A stretch of 64,000 nucleotides of DNA from a bacterium CG_4_9_14_3_um_filter_65_15 (GCA_002790835.1 PFVX01000090.1:1-64000), one strand, 5' to 3'; positions 45,607-53,875 are shown, numbered from the stretch's first letter. Notes: generated by a model not told the origin, from the sequence alone. Made by a program: numbers and translations.

Positions 45607-46857
45607 TTATTCGCCTGCCTTTTCGAACACCGCATTCACCCGGGGAATCAAATCGCCCAGGTCGTGCTCGAGGATGAAGTCCCAACCCAGCCACAGGAAT
45701 GGAGCGGGGTCCGGCACCCGGTTTTCCACCTCCGGATGGCAGCTGGGAAACAGTCCGCGGTGGGCCAGGATCTCCCCCGCGGCGCGGGATGCGAAGAATT
45801 CGGCCACCTTGCGGGCCGCAGGCTCCGCCTCCGTCTTCGTCAGCATGAAGATGGGGCTGACGATGGCGCCTTCGGCCGGCCAGACGATCTCGGCGTCGGG
45901 ATTGAATCCCGCCATGCGGCTGAAGAAGTACGGGATCACCGACACGGTGGGGCCCTCGCCCGTGCGGGGCGCGAAACGGCCGGCGACCTGGCTGGGATGC
46001 ATGCCCTGTTGCAGGTTGCGGGACAGGGCGGCGACCCCCTCGTCACCGAAGAGCTTCCAGATCGTCAGCAGGATGCCGTTGAACAGATCGAAATCGCCCA
46101 CCGGCAGGGCCAGGCGGCCGGTGAACCGCTCATCCAGCAGTTCGGCCCACGACCGGGGCCCCTCTTCTCCCTCCGCGAGCCGGGTGCGGTCGACCAAAAA
46201 GACCGCCGGCACCACCGCCAGCATGGTGTAGTGGCCGTGGGGATCTTCCAGGTCATAGTCGGCGAACAACGGGTTGCGCCCGGTCCAGGACCGGTCGCTG
46301 AATACACCCTTGTCGCGGAAACGGGCCATGTTGCGGCGGTCGAAAAACGCCTCGAACCCGGCGGACAGGAAGATGTCGGGCAGATCCTCGACGCCGTGAA
46401 TGGATTGCATGGCCCGATCGAGCACATCGGCCCCCACCGAGGCCGCAGCCAGATTCACCGCGACGGTCCGGCCTGTCTCGGCGGTGACTTTCCGGCACAC
46501 CGCGTCGCAGGCCTCGAGCAGGGGGATGCGCACCGGGCACGGCAGCAGGCCCGCCACCCGGACATGGCCGTCGGTCGGAAAGATTCCCTCCTGGTCGGCC
46601 ATCTCCAGGGTCAAGTCGGGGGCGGTGGCCGCCTGGGTCACCGCATCCTGCAGCAGGGCGATCAACGCCGTCGGGTCCTTGCCCTTCATCCGGGCAGCCT
46701 GGTCCAGGGTCACCATCTTGCCGTGGGTGGTTCGCTTGGCGGGGTCCCCCACGTGTTCGAAGCCGTTGGCCACCAGCGCGGCGATCGTGGCGGGATATCG
46801 TTCGGTGACTTCGAACAGGGTCATTGAGGGGTTGATGCCGAGATCGGACGCGCTCAT
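45607..46857 (-). CDS. binding-protein-like protein without signal peptide, DUF1858 at N-terminus
   Basis: A 416-residue protein. Residues 10-65 (TLFEVTERYPATIAALVANG) are a DUF1858-like domain. The rest is a periplasmic-binding-protein fold of the type binding iron or other anions (LPDIFLSAGFEAFF, NPLFADYDLEDPHGHYTM, PTVSVIPYFFSRM). Yet there is no signal peptide or lipobox, so it should stay in the cytosol. Cys residues occur in LLPCPVRIPLLEACDAVCRK. It is the first gene of the trio, followed one base later by the GTPase gene. A perfect-looking operator lies upstream. A cytosolic ligand- or metal-holding role is proposed; ordinary import is unlikely without permease. Confidence 0.82.
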   Translation of the reverse strand: MSASDLGINPSMTLFEVTERYPATIAALVANGFEHVGDPAKRTTHGKMVTLDQAARMKGKDPTALIALLQDAVTQAATAPDLTLEMADQEGIFPTDGHVRVAGLLPCPVRIPLLEACDAVCRKVTAETGRTVAVNLAAASVGADVLDRAMQSIHGVEDLPDIFLSAGFEAFFDRRNMARFRDKGVFSDRSWTGRNPLFADYDLEDPHGHYTMLAVVPAVFLVDRTRLAEGEEGPRSWAELLDERFTGRLALPVGDFDLFNGILLTIWKLFGDEGVAALSRNLQQGMHPSQVAGRFAPRTGEGPTVSVIPYFFSRMAGFNPDAEIVWPAEGAIVSPIFMLTKTEAEPAARKVAEFFASRAAGEILAHRGLFPSCHPEVENRVPDPAPFLWLGWDFILEHDLGDLIPRVNAVFEKAGE

Positions 46858-46882
46858 TCCGGCTCCTTTGCCAAACTTCCGG

Positions 46883-46908
46883 TTAATAGGATGTTTTTAT
46901 CCAATTAA
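46883..46908. promoter_or_regulatory. hyphenated palindrome upstream of the permease-less trio
   Basis: TTAATAGGAT - GTTTTT - ATCCAATTAA: two 10-base arms pair at nine of ten positions around a 6-base centre. It lies 26-51 bp before the ATG of the binding-protein-like gene, in a short AT-rich gap. This is the place for an operator overlapping the promoter. Which regulator binds is unknown; no regulator gene is adjacent. Confidence 0.6.
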
Positions 46909-46953
46909 GGGTTTTGTCCGAGGATGGCAAGCGAAATGCGGCGGGAGGCCATC

Positions 46954-47883
46954 TCAACGAATGACCCAACAGCGGACGTCCTGAGCCTCCAGAAACGCTT
47001 CCGCCTGCGCGCCTTTTAGCATGGCCAGGGTGGCGAGCAGACCCGCTTCGGTGCAGGAATCGGCCAAAGCGGTGACCGAACGGGGAGCCTTCAGAACCGG
47101 CCAACCCGTGCGGGGATTCAGGATGTGGGGATAGCGGACACCACCGCGTTGCAGGAACCGCCGGGCATCTCCACTGGTGGCCAGACCGCCTTCCTGAAGG
47201 ACCAGTTGCAGGGCGGGCACCTCCTCCAGGCCGGGGCGCTCCACCCCGATCCGCCAGGGCGCCCCGTCGCGACGGGGCAGCCGGGCTCTGAGGTCGCCCC
47301 CGAAGTTGACCAGCGCCGCAACCGGTCCGCTGCGCAGGGGCGAAACCGCCGCCGGTGCGGTCAGCAACCCCGCGACCCGATCCACGGCGTATTCCTTGCC
47401 AATGCCCCCCAGATCGATCTCCATGCCCGCGGGCAGCCGCAACTCGGGCCGACGCCACGTGAGCTTGTCCCAGCCCACCAGGGGCAACAGGGTCTTGACC
47501 CGGCCCCGGGTCGGGATGCGGTCGCTGCCGTCGAAGATCCACGCGTGGCGCAGGATCCCGCTGGTGATATCGAAACGCCCGTTGCTCAGCGCGAAGCAAC
47601 GGGCGGCGAAATCCAGTAGGTCGGCCGTTTCGTCATCCACGGTGACCGGTTCGCCGATCGCGGTGTTGATGCGATGCACGATGTTGTCTTCGCGGTAGCG
47701 GCTGAACTTGGCCTCGATGCGGTGGGCTTCCCGGACGGCGAGGCGGGCCATGTGCTCGGCGACCAGCCTCCCGTCCGGGTCGTCATCCAGATCCAACAGC
47801 ACCTCGCACGGGCTGGCCATGGCCTGGAAGCGGATCTGCCAGTGGTCGCCGCGGTTGAGCAGCCGGAATTCACCCACTCCTGC
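46954..47883 (-). CDS. ApbE-family FAD:protein FMN transferase
   Basis: A 309-residue flavin transferase that links FMN to a threonine or serine of a target protein, using FAD and Mg. Motifs: MASPCEVLLDL near the start, MEIDLGGIGKEYAVDRV, the metal/FAD segment TSGDARRFLQRGG and YPHILNPRTGWPV. Most relatives are lipoproteins or Tat-exported; no signal peptide is evident here with the ATG at 47883. Its start overlaps the tail of the DUF3570 gene by 14 bases. No FMN-binding target domain with a (S/T)GA(S/T)-type acceptor was seen in the neighbours. Last gene of the TlpA-DUF4266-DUF3570-ApbE set. Confidence 0.9.
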   Translation of the reverse strand, partial: AGVGEFRLLNRGDHWQIRFQAMASPCEVLLDLDDDPDGRLVAEHMARLAVREAHRIEAKFSRYREDNIVHRINTAIGEPVTVDDETADLLDFAARCFALSNGRFDITSGILRHAWIFDGSDRIPTRGRVKTLLPLVGWDKLTWRRPELRLPAGMEIDLGGIGKEYAVDRVAGLLTAPAAVSPLRSGPVAALVNFGGDLRARLPRRDGAPWRIGVERPGLEEVPALQLVLQEGGLATSGDARRFLQRGGVRYPHILNPRTGWPVLKAPRSVTALADSCTEAGLLATLAMLKGAQAEAFLEAQDVRCWVIR

Positions 47884-49150
47884 CATCGACCCCCAGATCC
47901 AGGCTGTAGCCCACCTGGAGGATGATCGCGTCAACTGCGGGGAACAGGTCGTACCCTGCCAGATCCCCGAACGTCGTCGTGCCTGCTCCGCTGTTGGTCT
48001 GGCGAAAGTATTCGGCCCGCAGGGTCAGGTCGTGACCCGAGGCAAGGCGACGACCGTACTGCAGTCCCGCCGTCCAGCCTTTCATATCGGCCAGGCGGTA
48101 GTCGGCCGATGCCGTTTCCGGCAACGGCTCCCCGCTGACCAGGAAGCGGCGGTAGAAATCCGCCCGCGTCTGCCGGGTATATCGCACGTGGGGCTGCAGG
48201 TACCAGTCGGACCCCGCATGCCAGCGGTAGCGGAAATCCGCGGTGTGGGAAGCCACCCCCCAGTCGTCGGTGAAGTAGCGGTAGGAAAGATGGACGTCGT
48301 CGCCCCCGATGTGCCGGGCCAGCGTGGCGAAGACCATATCCTTGTTGCGGGCGTCCGGCCGGCTTTCGTAGAGGTAGTCCAGCGGCGAGCCCGTCACGTC
48401 GTCCACCAGGCTGAGCACCTTGTAGGGGTCGGTCTGGTAGCCGCGCACCCGGCTGTGGGTGAAGTTGACCGCAAAGATGGTCCTGCGGCTTAGGGCCTGG
48501 GTCAGACCGAAGGTCAGATCGAGGGTGTTCTTGGTGCCGTTGCCGTTCTGCCGCGGCTGGGCGATGTCCGGGGCCACCATGGCGGCGAAGGGAATCGGCC
48601 TGCCTCCGACGGGAGAGATGGAATCCCCGTAGTAGGAAGCCCGCAGCGCCAGCGTCGTGTTCTTGCGGTTGAAGTCCCGGGTCAGGGAGGTGTTGGCCCC
48701 CAGCGAGGTGTAGTCGTGCTCCCCGGAGAAATACACCCCGGCCCCCCACGCGGTCAGCCGATCGAAGGGAGTGGAGAGTCCGAGGTTCAAGGCGGCCCGC
48801 GTATCCTTGAATGTCGAATCCAGGGGCGTCTTCCCCGCCTCGGTCTGGTAGTTGCTCTCGCCCGAGGGGCTGGTGAAGGTCTGGATCCCGCCGGTCGGAA
48901 CGGCCCCGTTGGCCGACGCCCCGGTCAGGGTGTCGAACACCAGGTGCCCGGTCAGGGTCTTGCCGTTCAACAGGGTATGGCTGGCGTCGACGATCCCCTC
49001 GAACGCGGTCACCCGGCCGGGTTCGGAGTACCCCAGGACGGCCGTCTGAACCTCGGTGGCCTGGGCACGCGCGCCCCCCACTCCGAGCAGACCGCAGGCC
49101 GCTGCCAGGGCCCCGCGCACCGCGCTCCCTGAGCTTCTAGTTGCAGCCAC
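47870..49150 (-). CDS. DUF3570 outer-membrane beta-barrel protein
   Basis: A 426-residue protein with a signal peptide ending GLLGVGGARAQA and about 14-16 amphipathic beta strands such as GAGVYFSGEHDYTSLGAN, HLSYRYFTDDWG and YLQPHVRYTRQTRADFY, ending in an aromatic-poor strand IILQVGYSLDLG. The family is known only as DUF3570. GTG 49150 has GGGAGGGG six bases upstream and overlaps the DUF4266 gene by 14 bases, so the two are coupled. Probably inserted in the outer membrane; function unknown. Confidence 0.82.
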   Translation of the reverse strand: MAATRSSGSAVRGALAAACGLLGVGGARAQATEVQTAVLGYSEPGRVTAFEGIVDASHTLLNGKTLTGHLVFDTLTGASANGAVPTGGIQTFTSPSGESNYQTEAGKTPLDSTFKDTRAALNLGLSTPFDRLTAWGAGVYFSGEHDYTSLGANTSLTRDFNRKNTTLALRASYYGDSISPVGGRPIPFAAMVAPDIAQPRQNGNGTKNTLDLTFGLTQALSRRTIFAVNFTHSRVRGYQTDPYKVLSLVDDVTGSPLDYLYESRPDARNKDMVFATLARHIGGDDVHLSYRYFTDDWGVASHTADFRYRWHAGSDWYLQPHVRYTRQTRADFYRRFLVSGEPLPETASADYRLADMKGWTAGLQYGRRLASGHDLTLRAEYFRQTNSGAGTTTFGDLAGYDLFPAVDAIILQVGYSLDLGVDGRSG

Positions 49151-49391
49151 AGCCGCCCCCTCCCGTTCCCAAACCGCCGGTGGAAGCTTCCTTGCTGAAA
49201 TAGATGTGCTCGTCCAGGGCGGTGACCAGGGGATCGGGATCCACCTGCATGCCGGGCGCGGCCAGGATGTCGCGCTCCCATGGTTTGACGCCCACACCGG
49301 CGCAACCGGGCAGCGTCAGCGCCGCCGTCAAACCCACCAGGATCAGGGCCATCCAGGCCGCAGCCGTCCGTGTTTTTTGCAGGTGATTCAC
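49137..49391 (-). CDS. DUF4266 small lipoprotein
   Basis: An 84-residue lipoprotein: lipobox LTLPGC with Cys30, then the diagnostic VKPWERDILAAPGMQ and the C-terminal HIYFSKEASTGG leading to a glycine run and Cys81-Gly-Cys83-Asn. The CGC end could be a redox or metal site and may be the substrate of the thioredoxin encoded upstream. It overlaps both neighbours. This order, TlpA-DUF4266-DUF3570-ApbE, is a recurrent but uncharacterised gene set in Gram-negatives. Confidence 0.85.
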   Translation of the reverse strand: MNHLQKTRTAAAWMALILVGLTAALTLPGCAGVGVKPWERDILAAPGMQVDPDPLVTALDEHIYFSKEASTGGLGTGGGGCGCN

Positions 49392-49900
49392 TCGGAGGTT
49401 CCTTTCGCCAGGATCGACCGGATCTCGTCTTCCCGTTCCACAACTCTCTGGAGGTTGAACCCAACATGGCTCGCCACCAGCTTGCCCTGGCGATCATAGA
49501 TGAAGGAGCTCGGCATCCCCTCCAGGTCGTATAGGGCAGCCAGGTCACCCTCCGGATCGACCACCCGCGTCAGGTCGGGGCCCAGCTGCTGCAGCATCTT
49601 CAAGGCCTTGTGGGAATTCCGGTCCAGGTTGACCGGCACGACGACCAGACCCTCCGAACCGTACTTGTGCTGCATCTTGACGAGCCAGGGCACGGATTCC
49701 TTGCAGGGACCGCACCACGAGGCCCAGAAGTCCAGCAGGACGACCTGGCCGTGAAAATCCTCGATGTGAAAATCCTTGGCGGCCAGAATCGCCGACGGAG
49801 CCGGGGCGTCGCCGTCGGCGGCCACGGCCTGGCCCACGATTCCGGAAAAGCCCATGAGAATGGCCAGGACCAAGATAAACAGCCATTTATTGCGCCCCAA
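49388..49900 (-). CDS. TlpA/ResA-like exported thioredoxin
   Basis: A 170-residue periplasmic thiol:disulfide protein. Signal sequence KWLFILVLAILMGFSGIVGQA, then a thioredoxin fold with WASWCGPCKES (Cys63, Cys66) and the cis-proline segment GMPSSFIYD. It probably keeps cysteines of an envelope partner reduced, most likely the CGC of the DUF4266 lipoprotein. First gene of this four-gene unit; overlaps the next start by four bases. Confidence 0.9.
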   Translation of the reverse strand: MGRNKWLFILVLAILMGFSGIVGQAVAADGDAPAPSAILAAKDFHIEDFHGQVVLLDFWASWCGPCKESVPWLVKMQHKYGSEGLVVVPVNLDRNSHKALKMLQQLGPDLTRVVDPEGDLAALYDLEGMPSSFIYDRQGKLVASHVGFNLQRVVEREDEIRSILAKGTSE

Positions 49901-50014
49901 AATGAGCCTCCAATCAGAGAAAAAACCTGCTGCATTTCAAAAACGGGAGAATGATGCTCTCGAATAACTCGGGATTGAACGAAAAGTTCCTCGCAAAATC
50001 AGGGCCCGGAGGAA

Positions 50015-51571
50015 TCACGATAAAACAAAATGCGTGACCACCAGCCCCGCCCCCAGGGCCAGCCCGAACCAACCCACGATTTGATTCTCCACCTTCAACA
50101 GACTTCCGTCCAGACGCCAGCCCGTCCTCCACCAGGTGGGCAACGCCACCAGAAGAAAGGAACTAACGATGGCCACAATGGTCAGGATCAGGTACGGGGT
50201 GCCGGCGAACGCCAGGTTGATCGCGATGGTCACCGGAAGGGTGGCCAGGAACGCCGTCCACACCAGGCGGCGGGACGGGTTGCGCAGGAAGACCGCCGCG
50301 GAGATCAACACCACGAATCCGTTCTTGATGAAGTAGCTCGCCTTCTTGAAGTAGGGATCCAGGGGAAAGGTCGGGTTCTCCAGCTTGATGTAGGTGAACA
50401 CGAAGCCGAACAGGATTCCGACGACGAGCACCACCAGGATCGCCCGCCGGCCCATGGCCACCACCTGCTGTTCGCTGGCCTGGGGGTTGATGCGGCGCCG
50501 GTAGAAATCGATGGACCACAGGGTCGAGATGGAATTGAAGATGGAATCGACGCTGCTCATCAGCGAGGCGAACAGGCCGCACAGGACCAGCCCGCGCACG
50601 CCGGGGGAAAGCAGCAGGTTCACGAGCTTGAGGTAGGCCTGGTCGGGGTCGTGGAGCTCGCCTTCCGGACCCAGGATCACCACCAGGGCGATCCCCGGCA
50701 ATACCAGCATGGCGGCGGTGATGAACTTGAATACCCCGCCCACCAGCAGGCCGACCTGCGCGTGGCGCAGGCTGCGGGCGGCCAGCGACCGCTGCAGAAT
50801 CACCTGGTTGCACCCCCAGTACTGCAGGTTCAACAGCAGCATGGCGACGATTCCCAGCCAGGGGAGCTGGGGATGGGAATTGGGCAGGTGCAGGTGCATC
50901 TTGTCCGGCGCCAAGGCGAACAGCGCCCCCATACCGCCGGCGCGGTGGACCGCCAGGAACGTCAGGGTCAACCCGCCTCCCAGCAACAGCACGAACTGCA
51001 CGATGTCCGTGCGCACCACGGCGCCGAGCCCCCCGGACCAGGTGTAGAGGGCGGAAATCCCTCCCAGCAAAATGATCATCGCCACGATGCGCAGGGCGGG
51101 GCTCCCCCCCACCAGCGCCTGCAGGGGTTCGCCGTAGAGCACCTCCAGGGCGTACCCGCCCCAGAACAGGGTGCCGCCCAGATAGAGCGTACCGTAGAGG
51201 AACATGGTGAGCAGGGAGTATGTCGTCGCCACCCTGGGCCCGAACTTCATCTCGAAGAACTGGCTGATGGTCACCACGCCGGCCCGCAGATAGAGGGGCA
51301 CGAACACGAAGGCCGCCAGGAGCAGGCCGAACACCGCGTTCAGTTCGAAGTTGGCCTGGGCCAGGCCGTAGGCGTAGGCCGCGCCGATGACCGCGAGGAA
51401 ATGGCCCGCGTGCAGGTTGGTGGCGATGGTCGAGGCGGCGATGGAATACCAGGGCAGGTCGCGACCGCCGACGAAGTATTCGTCGATCCCGGCGGCCGGA
51501 CTCAGGCGCGAGCGCAGGGCCACGACGAGTATCGCCGTGAAGTAGGCCAGGATGATCAGGATATCCAGCAT
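50015..51571 (-). CDS. sodium:solute symporter (SSS family)
   Basis: A 518-residue transporter of 13 or so helices. Signatures: DEYFVGGRDLPWYSIAAS with NLHAGHFLAVIGAAYAYG in the first helices, and SSVDSIFNSISTLWSIDFY with the sodium-site serines in helix 8 region. SGLT-like members use the sodium gradient to import sugars or related solutes. ATG 51571 is the natural start (LDILIILAYFTAILVVALRS), but no Shine-Dalgarno precedes it: a MITE-like element ends eight bases upstream, and a 7-bp hairpin (ATCCGGG/CCCGGAT) abuts the start codon. Expression may be disturbed or driven from the element. Confidence 0.9.
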   Translation of the reverse strand: MLDILIILAYFTAILVVALRSRLSPAAGIDEYFVGGRDLPWYSIAASTIATNLHAGHFLAVIGAAYAYGLAQANFELNAVFGLLLAAFVFVPLYLRAGVVTISQFFEMKFGPRVATTYSLLTMFLYGTLYLGGTLFWGGYALEVLYGEPLQALVGGSPALRIVAMIILLGGISALYTWSGGLGAVVRTDIVQFVLLLGGGLTLTFLAVHRAGGMGALFALAPDKMHLHLPNSHPQLPWLGIVAMLLLNLQYWGCNQVILQRSLAARSLRHAQVGLLVGGVFKFITAAMLVLPGIALVVILGPEGELHDPDQAYLKLVNLLLSPGVRGLVLCGLFASLMSSVDSIFNSISTLWSIDFYRRRINPQASEQQVVAMGRRAILVVLVVGILFGFVFTYIKLENPTFPLDPYFKKASYFIKNGFVVLISAAVFLRNPSRRLVWTAFLATLPVTIAINLAFAGTPYLILTIVAIVSSFLLVALPTWWRTGWRLDGSLLKVENQIVGWFGLALGAGLVVTHFVLS

Positions 51572-51579
51572 ATCCGGGT

Positions 51580-51763
51580 TAGCCCGGATTTTTCATGAAG
51601 GTCCGGAGCGAGGAGGAGGAAAATGCCTCGCCCATCAAGTGCTCGCAAGGATTTGCAAGGGATGCGTACCCGGTGCGGCACGTTGACCGAGCAAAACCGA
51701 GAACGCTTGATGGGCAAGGCATTTGACCCTCCGCAGCAGGACCCTCATGAGCGATGCGGGCTA
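51580..51763. mobile_element. 184-bp palindromic MITE-like element with 4-bp target-site duplication
   Basis: Both ends begin TAGCCCG (inverted), and the flanks carry a direct GGGT (51576-51579 and 51764-51767), as expected for a target duplication. The arms stay alike far inward: TAGCCCGxATxxxTCATGAxGGTCC at the ends, and AAATGCCTCGCCCATCAAG (51621-51639) pairs with 51706-51724 at 18 of 19 positions, then TGCTCG/CGAGCA. No transposase is encoded. A ribosome-site-plus-ATG (GAGGAGGAGGAAAATG at 51623) opens a reading frame inside. No other copy was noticed in this window. The transposon family was not recognised. Confidence 0.75.
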
Positions 51764-52684
51764 GGGTTGGAATTCGATCTCCCCCATGCTCGCACGCTTG
51801 CTGATGTGCAGCACGGGCAGGGGGCTTTCACGGTCGGGCGCCGCGATGGTCGGAGTGGCCGAAGCCGCGCCGTCCACCTCGATGTCCTGCGGCAGGGTCA
51901 CCGACATGCCGCCCATGCGGATGGCGAATCCGGCCCGGCAATCATTGCGCCATGCCCCGCGCAGATCGATATCGCCTCCGCCCATGCGCCAATCGACATC
52001 AAGGTTCCGGGGACTGGCGTTGCCGATCCGCAGGACTTCCAGTCCGCCCATGGAACCGCTGAGCACCATGGAGTCCATGGGCTCCCGCAGGGGTTCGCTG
52101 AAGGCCAGGGAAAACCCGCCCTTGTTGCAGTGCAGGTCGGCCGAGGTGAGCCACAGGCCGCCCAGTTCCATCTCCGCGCCGCCCATGGCCACATCCGCAA
52201 CCAGGGCCAGCGGCACGTCACCGGGCAGGGCGATTTCGATCTGGGGCTGGTTGTCGTGCATGAACATGCCCCGGAACAGGGCCTGCATTCCGTTCATGTG
52301 ACGATGGAATTCGATGCTGTAGACCCAGGTGGAATCGGGCTCGACGCTGAACTTCTCCGCGATGGTGTAGGCCTCGGCGTCGAACCGGGCCCGCGCAGAG
52401 AGGCCCACGCCCTCGGCGGCGGGTGTGACGGTGAATCCCCCGTGGGACATCTTCAGGACCACCTTGCCCGGATGGCCTTGCCAGGCGAAACCGGCCGGCA
52501 CGATGGTCGTATCGGCCATGGCCTCTGCCGCCGGCGCGGCCGCCATACGGCGGTCCTGCATGTCCCGGTGACGCGAACTGGACCAGCCGACCATGACCAG
52601 GGTCCCGCTGATCACGAATCCCACCACCATGATGCCGAGGCACCCCATGCAGCCGGTCTTGAAACAGCCCCGCTTTTCACTCAT
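51761..52684 (-). CDS. membrane-anchored toast-rack / DUF4097-like protein, C-terminus set by a MITE
   Basis: A 307-residue protein with one N-terminal transmembrane helix (CMGCLGIMVVGFVISGTLVMV) and a long right-handed beta region typical of toast-rack (LiaF/DUF4097-like) folds: repeated short strands such as EIALPGDVPLALVADVAMGG and MDSMVLSGSMGGLEVLRIGN. Four cysteines near the N-terminus (CFKTGCMGC) could be acylated or bind metal. Last gene of the ABC-2 exporter operon, 15 bp after the second permease. Its TAG stop is the first three bases of the adjacent element, so the ancestral protein may have been longer. Confidence 0.75.
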   Translation of the reverse strand: MSEKRGCFKTGCMGCLGIMVVGFVISGTLVMVGWSSSRHRDMQDRRMAAAPAAEAMADTTIVPAGFAWQGHPGKVVLKMSHGGFTVTPAAEGVGLSARARFDAEAYTIAEKFSVEPDSTWVYSIEFHRHMNGMQALFRGMFMHDNQPQIEIALPGDVPLALVADVAMGGAEMELGGLWLTSADLHCNKGGFSLAFSEPLREPMDSMVLSGSMGGLEVLRIGNASPRNLDVDWRMGGGDIDLRGAWRNDCRAGFAIRMGGMSVTLPQDIEVDGAASATPTIAAPDRESPLPVLHISKRASMGEIEFQP

Positions 52685-52699
52685 CGACGTTCTCTTTCA

Positions 52700-53875
52700 T
52701 CAGCCCGTGACCTTCATGGTCCGGGCGCCCAACCAAGCGAACAATGCGCCGAACCCGGCCAGTACCGCCATGGGGAGCAGAATGCCGTCCAGGCCGCGGC
52801 CGAAAGTGACAACTGCGTGCAGCGCCTTCATGGCCCAGAAGGTGGGAAAAAATCCGCCCAGGATCTGCGCTCCGCGGGGCATGATTTCCAGGGGCCACCA
52901 GCAGCCTCCGAGGGCGGCGAACACCATACCCACCATCCAGCCCAGGCTCTCGGCCTGCTGGGTGGTGCGGAACAGCCCGCCCAGCAACAGGGTCACCCCT
53001 CCCACGGCGAAAGCGTACGGCACCAGTCCCACGAGCACCACCCAGTATCGCGGTCCCCAGGAAAAGTCGATGCCGAACAGGCCCAGGCGGCCGATGGCCT
53101 GCCCCGCCGCCATCAACACCATGGCCTGGACCATACCCACCAGGACCAGATGCAGCAGCTTGCCGCCCAGGATCTCGCCGGTGCTGTAGGTCGTGGTGGC
53201 CAGCCGAGCGAGGGTCCCGCCCAGCTTCTCGCGGGTCAGCGATTCCGAGCCCCCGATGGCCACGGTCATGACCATGAACATGGCCAGCATGCCGGGGATG
53301 GACTGGCCCGCACCGGAGGGAACCGGGCGGCCGCTTCCGGCGAATTCCGCAGCCACGGTAAGGCGGGGCTGTTCGGCGATGAGGGCCAGCAGGGCCTCCT
53401 GATCAGCGACCGATATTTCCGAGACGGCTTCCTGATTCCACCGGGCCAGGGCGCCGAGGAACCGCGCCTGAACTTGGCGCAGGCGCACCTCCGCCGCGGC
53501 GTCGTACTCCAGGTTGCTGTCGGATTTCTTGGTCAGGGCCACGTCCACCGGCCGGTGGGCCAGCACCGAATCGGTGAAGCCCACGGGGATGATCAGGCGA
53601 CGGATGTACGCGGTGGAATCGGCCGCGGCCGGCGCGACGGCGACGACATCGAAACGCCCGCTCTCGAGCTGCTTCACGAACGCCCGGCTGAGAAACCCGC
53701 TGTCCCGATCGACCACCTGCAGGGAGATGGACACGTCGGTCGGTCCGTTCCCGCGAAACACCACGCTGAAGAACAGCATGAACATCACCGGCATCAGGAA
53801 CATGAAGAACAGGTTCTCCCGAGCCACCAGGAACAGGCGGGTGTCGTGCAGGGCCAGATGCCAGATGCGCCTCAT
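52700..53875 (-). CDS. ABC-2 type permease, second subunit
   Basis: A 391-residue ABC-2/YhiN-like permease. One N-terminal helix (ENLFFMFLMPVMFMLFFSVVF), a large extracytoplasmic domain (about 45-190), then five or six helices including AMFMVMTVAIGGSESLTREK and GVTLLLGGLFRTTQQAES, the usual ABC-2 layout. It overlaps the first permease gene by four bases. With its partner it probably exports a lipid, antibiotic or sodium. Substrate not readable. Confidence 0.9.
   Translation of the reverse strand: MRRIWHLALHDTRLFLVARENLFFMFLMPVMFMLFFSVVFRGNGPTDVSISLQVVDRDSGFLSRAFVKQLESGRFDVVAVAPAAADSTAYIRRLIIPVGFTDSVLAHRPVDVALTKKSDSNLEYDAAAEVRLRQVQARFLGALARWNQEAVSEISVADQEALLALIAEQPRLTVAAEFAGSGRPVPSGAGQSIPGMLAMFMVMTVAIGGSESLTREKLGGTLARLATTTYSTGEILGGKLLHLVLVGMVQAMVLMAAGQAIGRLGLFGIDFSWGPRYWVVLVGLVPYAFAVGGVTLLLGGLFRTTQQAESLGWMVGMVFAALGGCWWPLEIMPRGAQILGGFFPTFWAMKALHAVVTFGRGLDGILLPMAVLAGFGALFAWLGARTMKVTG

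Noticed and set aside
45607-46857. Reading the binding-protein-like gene as part of an ordinary ABC importer
   Set aside because: It has no signal peptide or lipobox, and no permease gene is present in the cluster.
51572-51593. A hairpin followed by TTTTT that looks like a plus-strand Rho-independent terminator
   Set aside because: No plus-strand gene ends there. The hairpin spans the junction of the flank, target duplication and element end.
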